Below are positions 1-5,475 of a stretch of 6,994 nucleotides of DNA, piece by piece (the stretch's first letter is position 1; the number at the start of each line of letters is the position of its first letter). The position numbers and the translations under genes were made by a program. The notes under the pieces are model-generated. The model had not been told where the DNA came from. It worked only from the letters and a program-made list of their open reading frames with translations, and searched no databases. Source of the stretch: a bacterium (GTDB lineage: Bacteria; Spirochaetota; UBA4802; UBA5550). The stretch spans positions 1 to 6,994 of the forward strand of contig JAAENB010001087.1 in the NCBI GenBank assembly GCA_024224995.1, given 5' to 3'.

Positions 1-16
1 ACTCTAATTCCAACAT
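1..16 (-). CDS. Possible 5' end of a minus-strand gene leaving the window
   Basis: An ATG at 16-14 (minus strand) opens a frame reading M-L-E-L-E that stays open to the edge. An AAAGGAG Shine-Dalgarno-like site lies at 29-35, 12 nt upstream, which is slightly long spacing. Only five codons are visible, so no product can be proposed. It would be co-directional with the operon to its right and separated from it by a probable terminator at 91-121. This could be chance; the sequence left of the window would settle it. Confidence 0.3.
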
Positions 17-90
17 TTTAAAAGATTTCTCCTTTACATTACTCTATTTTAGCCCTATAATTTAAGACCGGTACGCCAATAAAGCAAGAT

Positions 91-121
91 AAAAAACCGG
101 CCCCTGCGAGAGCGGGAAGCC
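91..121 (-). terminator. Probable intrinsic terminator of the CheR-CheB-OMP operon
   Basis: Read on the minus strand, 121-99 can fold into an imperfect GC-rich stem. GGC pairs with GCC, CCC with GGG and GC with GC, with a TT bulge on one side, an A bulge on the other and a TCTC loop. It is followed after GG by six T residues (plus-strand A run 91-96). It lies about 160 nt past the stop of the outer-membrane protein gene, so any message would carry a long structured 3' UTR. The bulges make this moderate evidence. Confidence 0.45.
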
Positions 122-154
122 CCGAAAGTACGCGCGAGGGATGTGCAGGGTTTA

Positions 155-227
155 GTCCCGACACCTTTTGATTTTTTCAACGAATAGGGCTCCCCGGTAG
201 TAATTGGAAATCAAAAGGTTTCGGGAC
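155..227. repeat. 20-bp inverted repeat with 33-nt loop
   Basis: The left arm at 155-174 and the right arm at 208-227 are reverse complements at 19 of 20 positions; the single difference lies in the GACACC/GGTTTC part. The loop is 175-207. The hairpin has no T-tract directly after it on either strand, so it is not a simple terminator. It sits between the stop of the outer-membrane protein gene and the probable terminator, next to a GC-rich hairpin cluster. It may be part of a dispersed palindromic repeat or a structured 3' UTR; a genome-wide copy count would decide. Confidence 0.7.
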
Positions 228-278
228 CGGAGCGAAGCGGAGCCCGGAGCAGCCCGGCCCGAAGGGCGCGCCCGCCCC
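228..278. repeat. GC-rich hairpin cluster after the OMP stop codon
   Basis: This short stretch is almost entirely G and C and contains overlapping dyads. GCCC-GAA-GGGC lies at 257-267. The perfect 10-bp palindrome GGGCGCGCCC lies at 264-273. An AGC-GAA-GC motif lies near 231-238. It starts exactly where the 20-bp inverted repeat ends and runs up to the stop codon of the outer-membrane protein gene. Its composition is unlike the surrounding coding DNA. It resembles REP-like extragenic palindromic units in style; no family can be assigned from one copy. Confidence 0.5.
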
Positions 279-1994
279 CTAAAACTCATACCCCACCATA
301 AAAGAAAGCCTCGCGCTGCTCTGCACAGTGGGATGCGATATCGCCACGCTCTCCTGCACCGCGGTCTGCATCGACTTTTCACTCTCATACAAAGTAGTCT
401 CACTGCTGTCCACCAGCTTTGTACTAAAAGTAACATTATAAACCATGGGCATAATATAGGTAACTCTAAAAAACATTTCATCATACTTATAGAAGAGCGA
501 AACTGCGGAATTAACCCACATTTCAATCTTTTCGTCATAGCGTTTATTGGTAACGGTAAAACTCCCGTCAGTGGTATTGGGTTCACCATAGTACTTCGTA
601 ACAAAAGTAAATTTATTATTATGAAAGATCATGGCGCCGAAAACCAGTTTATGCCGGGTATCGCCATAAAGGGGAATAGAGAGATCAACCTCCCAGCCGC
701 CGTCATAAAAATGTTCATTAGCGTAAGAAAACTCATTCCATGATTGTTCCTCACCCGTAGTAAAAGAACCGGAGGTTTTCCAATAGACTTCTTTTCTACC
801 GCCCACACTGCTAATCCATTGCTCATAAGTATTCTCAAAATTGGTCCATGAGAATTCCAGGAGCACGGCAATATCGATATAAAACATTTTACCAAAATTG
901 ATATTAACATTCGGGTTGGCTTCCACAATAAAATTGGTAAAGCTTTCTTTGACGCCGCTGTCAATAGAATTATCTTGAGAATAAACATTACCCTGGGTAC
1001 TGTCATCGATCCCAAAGAAGAAAAGCGTATTCAATTTCAATTTCCGGTTTTTGTAAAAATTAACATTGCCATAGACCCTTCCTATATGCTCGGTAAGCTC
1101 CTTAGACCATTTCTGTCTGACGTATTCTCCGCTTAAATGAGAAGCTGGGGTATCCCAGACATAATAGTCAAGAACCCCGGTCTTATATCTATAACGGGCA
1201 CCAATTTTAACAAGCTCAAAAGTAGTCCCAATCTGAGTATCAAACTGGTACACCCCGCCGGTGGAATAATCACTCTGAGTCCAGGCGTCGCCATTAATAT
1301 GACTGTGACCAAAAATTTTCTTGCACCCCGAAGTAGACCAGCCCCAGAGAATTCGACTGGAAGTTAAAGCTCCAACAGTATAATTATTAGCGGTGAGCAA
1401 ACTCTCAGGATCACCAAACTGCTCTCTCCCAAAACCAAGCTTCAGCCCCACAGGGACCGATCCAAACTTATAAGAAGTAATAGATTCAAAATAAAGCATA
1501 TATGAAAAATTGGATAACTCGTAATCAAAGGAGGTATAGCCGAGAGATGCACCGGCATCATTCGTAACCCGCAAGTTCCCGGAAGCCGTACTATTCATAG
1601 ACATGGTCTTAAGATTAAGCGAAAACATGGAATTAAACCCGTTTGACCAATACCGCAAATAATCAACCGTATGCTTGAACACGGAAACAGCCCCGTCTTT
1701 ATTAAACGTGGACTGCTGCGTATCGGTGCTGTTATTCGCGAAGGTAAAACTATCGGACGAAGAGGTATAGTTATTATTCGGTTTTTTCGCGGGTTCATCA
1801 ACATCCCCCCACCACGGCATGGACTGGTACTCCAGGCTGTACGATATAAACCCCGACGGGATCAGCAGGGTATCCTGGGGAAAGGCGATCTTTGAAAGAT
1901 AGGGGTTGCTCCCAATAAAAAAGAGCCTGGCCTCGGCGTGGAGACAGGTGAAAAGAGTAAGGATGATAAATATAAACAGGACTCTTTTCCTCAT
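279..1994 (-). CDS. Putative outer-membrane beta-barrel protein, unknown function
   Basis: The 571-residue product begins with a signal peptide: basic MRKR, hydrophobic residues 5-17, likely cleavage after LHA at 20. The mature part is rich in Tyr, Phe, Trp, Ser, Thr and Asn with many short alternating stretches, and it ends SFMVGYEF. A C-terminal Phe after alternating hydrophobics is the usual beta-barrel assembly signal, so export to the outer membrane is the best reading. I do not recognise the family and propose no substrate. The ATG at 1994 is preferred over an upstream extension to 2309 because it precedes the signal peptide and has GGGGTGAGG just upstream, overlapping the CheB stop. 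The gene follows cheB after a 4-bp gap, so it is probably translated from the same message. A porin or a surface adhesin are both possible. Confidence 0.8.
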   Translation of the reverse strand: MRKRVLFIFIILTLFTCLHAEARLFFIGSNPYLSKIAFPQDTLLIPSGFISYSLEYQSMPWWGDVDEPAKKPNNNYTSSSDSFTFANNSTDTQQSTFNKDGAVSVFKHTVDYLRYWSNGFNSMFSLNLKTMSMNSTASGNLRVTNDAGASLGYTSFDYELSNFSYMLYFESITSYKFGSVPVGLKLGFGREQFGDPESLLTANNYTVGALTSSRILWGWSTSGCKKIFGHSHINGDAWTQSDYSTGGVYQFDTQIGTTFELVKIGARYRYKTGVLDYYVWDTPASHLSGEYVRQKWSKELTEHIGRVYGNVNFYKNRKLKLNTLFFFGIDDSTQGNVYSQDNSIDSGVKESFTNFIVEANPNVNINFGKMFYIDIAVLLEFSWTNFENTYEQWISSVGGRKEVYWKTSGSFTTGEEQSWNEFSYANEHFYDGGWEVDLSIPLYGDTRHKLVFGAMIFHNNKFTFVTKYYGEPNTTDGSFTVTNKRYDEKIEMWVNSAVSLFYKYDEMFFRVTYIMPMVYNVTFSTKLVDSSETTLYESEKSMQTAVQESVAISHPTVQSSARLSFMVGYEF

Positions 1995-1998
1995 ACCC

Positions 1999-2580
1999 TC
2001 ACCCCATAACAATATCAATCGCGAAAGCGGCAATATCTTTAAGGCTGCCCACAAAATCCACCTCACAGGCATCAATAGCCCCGTCCGGCATAACTCTGGA
2101 ATATGCCGACTCAGGGTCCATAACCAGCACATCCCCGCCGTTCTCTTTGATCTTTTTAGATCCCAGGGCACCGTCCTTATTCGCGCCCGTAAGGACAACA
2201 CCAATAAGCCCGGGACCGTAAACATCGGAAGCGCTTTCGAACAGAACATCAACAGACGGCCGGGCGTAGTTGACCTGTTCATCAATGGAGAGGGCAAAGG
2301 TTTCGTCATCTTCGATCAGGACATGATACCCGGGAGGAGCCAGGTAGATAACCCCGGGCCGAACCGGCTCTTTTTCCTCAGCCTCCACCACATGGAGCGG
2401 GCACCGGTCATCCAGGTACCTGGCAAGAAAGTTGTCCACTTCCGGTCTTCTATGCTGCACGATAATAATAGGAATGGGAAAATCAGCAGGAAAAAGGGGC
2501 AGCAATTCGGTTAATGCTTCAAGACCGCCCGCGGAAACACCAATAACCATAGCCTTATATAAAGAAGACTCCGTACTCAT
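1999..2580 (-). CDS. cheB: CheB-type protein-glutamate methylesterase, no receiver domain
   Basis: CheB hydrolyses glutamate methyl esters (and deamidates glutamines) on chemoreceptor cytoplasmic domains, opposing CheR. The 193-residue product is the catalytic domain alone. The expected Ser-His-Asp triad is visible: S16 in GVSAGG, H43 in VQHRRP, and D136 in LTGANKDGALG. RPSVDVLFES at 107-116 is another family signature. A classical CheB is about 350 residues, with an N-terminal phosphoacceptor domain and linker. Here the catalytic domain starts within ten residues of the N terminus, so control by CheA phosphorylation through a fused receiver is absent. The start overlaps the cheR stop (ATGA, 2577-2580), with no strong separate ribosome site, suggesting translational coupling. 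The C-terminal part (SRVMPDGAI) departs from the more common GMPRAA form. Confidence 0.93.
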   Translation of the reverse strand: MSTESSLYKAMVIGVSAGGLEALTELLPLFPADFPIPIIIVQHRRPEVDNFLARYLDDRCPLHVVEAEEKEPVRPGVIYLAPPGYHVLIEDDETFALSIDEQVNYARPSVDVLFESASDVYGPGLIGVVLTGANKDGALGSKKIKENGGDVLVMDPESAYSRVMPDGAIDACEVDFVGSLKDIAAFAIDIVMG

Positions 2581-3425
2581 CTGGATTCACTGCTCTTGAG
2601 CCGGTAGATTTTATTGGTTTTATTAAGTTCATAAAATTTATTAGCCACATCGGAAAAATGAGTACTTTCTTTCGTACCCAGGCAGAGAAAGCCGTCCGGA
2701 ACGAGGCTGTTATAAAAAAGATTCAGAACCCTGTTTTGTAAGGTTTTGTCGAAATAAATAAGAACATTTCTGCAAATAATAAAATGCATTTCCCCAAACA
2801 CGGAATCCGTAGCCAGGTTATGATTGGCAAAGGTGATATTTTCTTTCAGATCCCGGTTAATAATAGCGGACCCATATTCGGAATGATAATAATCGGAAAA
2901 AGAGCACATGCCCCCGGCTTTCTGATAGTTGCCGGTATGTTCCTTTATCCTGTCGATAGAGAAGATCCCGTCACGGGCCCGGGCAAGAGCCCTGTCATTA
3001 AAATCCGTAGCATAGATCTGGCACCGGTCATAGATCCCTTCTTCTTTCAGCATAATGGCCATGGAATAGACCTCTTCCCCCGTAGCGCACCCGGCATGCC
3101 AGATCTTAACATACGGAAATTTCACTAAAGAAGCAAGAACCTGTTCCCGGATATATTGATATACCCAGGGGTCCCTGAACATCTCAGTAACGGTAACCGA
3201 AATATTGTACAACAAGGAGCCAAGAAAATCACGGTTATACAGGATATCCGGTAATAGCTCGGAAATGCAGCTATGCCCGCTTTTAGCCAAAAAGTTTTTA
3301 ATACGCCGTTTAAGACTTGCGTGCGCGTAATGACGAAAGTCGTAACCATAGCACAGGAAAATCGCTTCCAGCAAAAGTTTTATTTCAATATTTTCAATTT
3401 CAGATTCTTTCATGATACAGCGCAA
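2577..3425 (-). CDS. cheR: CheR-type chemoreceptor glutamate methyltransferase
   Basis: CheR transfers methyl groups from S-adenosylmethionine to receptor glutamates in the cytoplasm. The product has 282 residues, normal for the family. The N-terminal helical domain has LLLEAIFLCYGYDF at 17-30 and the basic SLKRRI at 37-42. TVTEMFRDP at 78-86 matches the family's NVTEFFRDP region. The SAM-binding motif I is WHAGCATGEEVYSMA at 109-123, followed by the acidic ATDFN at 139-143, and CRNVLIYF lies at 218-225. The start is probably TTG at 3425, which has AGGTG 5 nt upstream. An ATG at 3413 (residue 5) is the alternative, but that site would then be 17 nt away. The gene heads the CheR-CheB-OMP operon. 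No receptor, CheA or CheW gene is present, so the partner is unknown. Confidence 0.94.
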   Translation of the reverse strand: MRCIMKESEIENIEIKLLLEAIFLCYGYDFRHYAHASLKRRIKNFLAKSGHSCISELLPDILYNRDFLGSLLYNISVTVTEMFRDPWVYQYIREQVLASLVKFPYVKIWHAGCATGEEVYSMAIMLKEEGIYDRCQIYATDFNDRALARARDGIFSIDRIKEHTGNYQKAGGMCSFSDYYHSEYGSAIINRDLKENITFANHNLATDSVFGEMHFIICRNVLIYFDKTLQNRVLNLFYNSLVPDGFLCLGTKESTHFSDVANKFYELNKTNKIYRLKSSESR

Positions 3426-3453
3426 TAGTACACCTGAAAAAAGGATGTGGCAA
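3425..3453 (-). promoter_or_regulatory. Candidate promoter overlapping the cheR start
   Basis: On the minus strand TTGCCA (3448-3453) and TACTAT (3425-3430) are separated by exactly 17 nt, a reasonable sigma-70-type pair. The -10 box overlaps the TTG start by one base. If used, transcription would begin within a few bases of the ATG at 3413 and give a nearly leaderless message, excluding the TTG start. It is the only promoter-like pair I see in the 40 nt between the ferredoxin terminator and cheR. Chance occurrence is plausible. Confidence 0.35.
3431..3435 (-). promoter_or_regulatory. Ribosome binding site deciding a TTG start for cheR
   Basis: AGGTG on the minus strand ends 5 nt before the TTG at 3425-3423. 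It is 17 nt from the ATG at 3413, which is too far for normal use. This favours the TTG start, giving four extra residues (M-R-C-I). Confidence 0.55.
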
Positions 3454-3456
3454 GAA

Positions 3457-3488
3457 CAAAATTAAAGGGGCATGATAATTCATGCCCC
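3457..3488 (-). terminator. Intrinsic terminator of the ferredoxin gene
   Basis: A perfect 9-bp stem, GGGGCATGA at 3467-3475 and TCATGCCCC at 3480-3488, closes a 4-nt loop. On the minus strand it is followed by TTTAATTTTG. It lies 14 nt past the ferredoxin stop codon and 41 nt before the cheR start, separating the two minus-strand transcription units unless read-through occurs. On the plus strand the stem is followed by GGTTTG, not a good T-tract, so it works mainly leftward. Confidence 0.8.
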
Positions 3489-3502
3489 GGTTTGTAAAAA
3501 AA

Positions 3503-3670
3503 CTACGCCTGAACAATCGCGTCAACAGGACACGCGTCCGCGCATACAGCACAATCGGTACACTCATCAGCGGAAATAGTATAAGGACTTCCCTCACTGA
3601 TCGCTTCCACCGGGCATTCACTTATGCAGGTACCGCATTCCGTACAATCTTCTGTAATTTTATGAGTCAT
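3503..3670 (-). CDS. 2[4Fe-4S] ferredoxin, clostridial type
   Basis: A small cytoplasmic electron carrier of 55 residues, the usual length for this class. Two cluster motifs are intact. CTECGTCISECP uses C9, C12, C15 and C19; CTDCAVCADACP uses C37, C40, C43 and C47. In this fold the fourth Cys of each motif completes the opposite cluster. The internal pseudo-twofold repeat (PVEAI, PVDAI) is clear. Such ferredoxins carry low-potential electrons for hydrogenases, pyruvate:ferredoxin oxidoreductase and similar enzymes; the partner cannot be told here. The ATG at 3670 is chosen because GGAGGAG at 3677-3683 sits 6 nt upstream. An in-frame ATG at 3685 would place that site inside the coding region. 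The gene is monocistronic, with its own promoter and terminator. Confidence 0.97.
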   Translation of the reverse strand: MTHKITEDCTECGTCISECPVEAISEGSPYTISADECTDCAVCADACPVDAIVQA

Positions 3671-3721
3671 AATGCTCTCCTCCATTTAGTAATCATAGTA
3701 ATCTATCTTAAAACGGTGCTA

Positions 3722-3749
3722 AATATAAACACGCTGTTAAAAATGTCAA
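3722..3749 (-). promoter_or_regulatory. Strong sigma-70-type promoter of the ferredoxin gene
   Basis: On the minus strand a consensus TTGACA (3744-3749) is followed after 16 nt by TATATT (3722-3727). Transcription would start near 3715, giving a leader of about 45 nt to the ATG at 3670. The near-consensus boxes, strong ribosome site and tight terminator suggest high constitutive expression, as expected for an abundant ferredoxin. Confidence 0.7.
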
Positions 3750-3826
3750 ACAAATATTGAACACAGACACCGGGAAAAATAGCTTGCCATAAGAACGTAA
3801 AAATAGTAAAAAGATAATATTAAAAT

Positions 3827-5458
3827 ATGGATAAATCAATGAACATCATCAAACTAATTATAATCTCCCTGTGTATATACGGCTTAAGCGGATGCGGCGT
3901 AGTGGGCGGTGAAGACTACACGTATCAGAAAGGGGGTATGAAAAGGAATCCCGGCAAAGGGGTAATGGAAATCCATGGAGGATTTACAATTGACAGGGGC
4001 AGCCTCTATACCTGGCGCAGCAAAGTAACCCTGCGAATTGATGTAAAGCGCGCGGCAAACATGAGATTTAGCCTGGACAATGAATTCTGGACATCCTGGG
4101 AGCATTATTCCGAAAAAAAAACACTGAAATTAGACCCGGGGCATTCTTCCAAAAGGATTTACGGAGAATTCAAGGGGCTTGGCAATAATGTCCTAAAAGC
4201 GGCCGATATTATTTTTCCGCTCAGAGAGGAAAAATTCACGGAGCCGGGAGATTACGAAAACAATTATTTTGGATCGGGAGTCGCGCTTTCTGCCGATGGA
4301 AAAACGCTGGCAGCAGGAGCGCATGGGGAAGAGGGATTCCGGCAATCCGTCTATATCTTCGCCCTGGACCAGGAAAAACCGGAACGGCCCGACCCGAAAG
4401 AACTGGAAGCCAAAAAGAAGGAAAAAGAGGACAGGAAGAAGGGTATAAAGAAGAAGAAAAAGAAAAAAAAGAAGAAGAAATCGGATGATGATGAAAAAAA
4501 GGAAGAACCAGAGCCAAAAGAGACGAAAATAAAGCCCCGGATAATACGGTCACCGGGAGTAATACGAAAAGAATTCGGATCGCGCATAGCGCTTTCGGCA
4601 GACGGAAAGACTCTGGCAGTAGGAGTCTATAACGACAATATAGATGAAAGGATTTCTCAGGGAGCGGTTCTCATTTACGATCTTTCAGACCCGGACCCGG
4701 TCCCGACCCCCTGGCTCATAACGTCCCCGGACGGCCAGGCAATGGATTACCTGGGCTGGGATGTGGCGCTTTCGGCCAATGGAAAAGTTTTGGCAGCATC
4801 CTGCTATTACCGGGAAAAGGTATACCTGTTCAGGCTGCATAAAAAAAGGTATACAACAAGCATTGTTAAAGCGCCGGGCAAAGATTTTTTCGGGAACCGG
4901 GTATCGCTTTCGGCAGACGGGGAAACGCTCATGGTAAGCGGGTATAAGAAAAATAAAGATAAAGCCATTGCCTATTTATATCATAAAGATAACAGGTATT
5001 CACGGCCCCAGGTCATAAAAACGCCAAAGGGAATAAAAACCGATTCAACAGGATACGCGGTATCGCTTTCCGCAAATGGGGCAACCGCTGCTATCGCGGC
5101 CTTGAGCGGAAAACAGGTCCGCAAAGCGGTATATATTTATAAAACATGGTTCCGGACACCGCACGCGCGGGTCGTAACCGTACCCGACGGGCTATACGAT
5201 GATTATTGGGGGTATGATATTTCTCTTTCCGGCAATGGCAGCACCCTGGTAACGGGCTCCGCCTACACTGGATCTATTTATATAGTCAGGCTCAATGATC
5301 AGAGCATGGACCCGGAAATAATACCGCTGCCAAACAAGGGTTACCCCGGTTTTATCGTCTCCGTATCTTCCGACGGCAGTACCATTGCGGCAGGAACTTC
5401 GAGTAAAAAAATAGCCCCGCCCGGCGACTCGCCGAAAGGGGCTGTTTTTGTTTATTGA
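3827..5458 (+). CDS. Lipoprotein with Ig-like domain and seven-bladed FG-GAP-like propeller
   Basis: The 543-residue product starts with a lipoprotein signal; LSGC places the lipidated Cys at 23. Residues about 50-130 resemble the bacterial Ig-like domain whose hallmark is MRFS-DN-FW-SWE (here 79-91). Seven repeats follow at about 148-180, 249-285, 308-337, 354-386, 408-438, 460-488 and 507-543. Each has a G-(I/V)-(A/S)-(L/V)-S-(A/S)-(D/N)-G core and most end in a YIF/YLF-like strand, the pattern of FG-GAP/WD40-like beta-propellers. Between blades 1 and 2, residues 185-237 form a highly charged insert with eleven consecutive lysines (208-218). Lipid anchoring and a propeller suggest a periplasmic or surface binding protein; no ligand can be named. 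The start may be ATG 3827 or ATG 3839; neither has a clear Shine-Dalgarno site. The last codons overlap a terminator. Confidence 0.9.
   Translation: MDKSMNIIKLIIISLCIYGLSGCGVVGGEDYTYQKGGMKRNPGKGVMEIHGGFTIDRGSLYTWRSKVTLRIDVKRAANMRFSLDNEFWTSWEHYSEKKTLKLDPGHSSKRIYGEFKGLGNNVLKAADIIFPLREEKFTEPGDYENNYFGSGVALSADGKTLAAGAHGEEGFRQSVYIFALDQEKPERPDPKELEAKKKEKEDRKKGIKKKKKKKKKKKSDDDEKKEEPEPKETKIKPRIIRSPGVIRKEFGSRIALSADGKTLAVGVYNDNIDERISQGAVLIYDLSDPDPVPTPWLITSPDGQAMDYLGWDVALSANGKVLAASCYYREKVYLFRLHKKRYTTSIVKAPGKDFFGNRVSLSADGETLMVSGYKKNKDKAIAYLYHKDNRYSRPQVIKTPKGIKTDSTGYAVSLSANGATAAIAALSGKQVRKAVYIYKTWFRTPHARVVTVPDGLYDDYWGYDISLSGNGSTLVTGSAYTGSIYIVRLNDQSMDPEIIPLPNKGYPGFIVSVSSDGSTIAAGTSSKKIAPPGDSPKGAVFVY
4379..4537 (+). 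repeat. Lysine-rich low-complexity insert with A8 and A7 tracts
   Basis: This codes for residues 185-237, almost only Lys, Glu, Asp, Pro and Arg, including eleven Lys codons in a row (4448-4480). The DNA is nearly pure A and G, with an A8 run at 4463-4470 and an A7 run at 4494-4500. Such runs are prone to replication and ribosome slippage. The insert lies between propeller blades and is probably a flexible exposed loop. Confidence 0.85.
5406..5452. terminator. Bidirectional intrinsic terminator inside the end of the propeller gene
   Basis: The outer stem AGCCCC (5413-5418) pairs with GGGGCT (5438-5443). After a 3x3 internal loop the inner stem CGGCG (5422-5426) pairs with CGCCG (5430-5434) around an ACT loop. 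On the plus strand it is followed by GTTTTTGTTTATT, and on the minus strand by ATTTTTTTAC. It can therefore stop both the rightward propeller gene and the leftward MORN lipoprotein gene, whose stop is only 32 nt away. It lies wholly within coding DNA of the propeller gene (last blade, residues about 529-542). Confidence 0.8.
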
Positions 5459-5475
5459 AGAACTAAAGAGCGGGT

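Larger units (their letters stand above)
4271..5455 (+). repeat. Seven propeller-blade repeats in the lipoprotein gene
   Basis: Each unit carries a version of (A/S)LSADGKTLAAG at residues 153-163, 255-265, 314-324, 360-370, 413-423, 466-476 and 512-522. Similarity is visible at DNA level too (GCGCTTTCGGCAGACGG-like cores), pointing to internal duplication. Spacing is 45-60 residues, except between blades 1 and 2, where the lysine-rich insert stretches it to about 100. Seven units would close one complete beta-propeller, leaving none unpaired. Confidence 0.8.

Noticed and set aside
152..604. 150-residue minus-strand frame covering the GC-rich block
   Set aside because: It is antisense or off-frame to the outer-membrane protein gene and runs through palindromic repeats; its composition (Arg-, Cys-, Trp-rich) looks unlike a real protein and no ribosome site precedes it.
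1995..2309. N-terminal extension of the outer-membrane protein by 105 residues
   Set aside because: It overlaps the well-supported cheB gene and would bury the signal peptide; a good ribosome site precedes the ATG at 1994.
3784..3820. Promoter for the propeller lipoprotein (TTGCCA near 3784, TAATAT near 3815)
   Set aside because: The spacing is about 25 nt, too long for one sigma-70 promoter; no better pair was found in 3750-3826, so the promoter is left uncalled.
4351..4587. Minus-strand frame with a long polyphenylalanine run
   Set aside because: It is the antisense shadow of the polylysine insert of the plus-strand lipoprotein.
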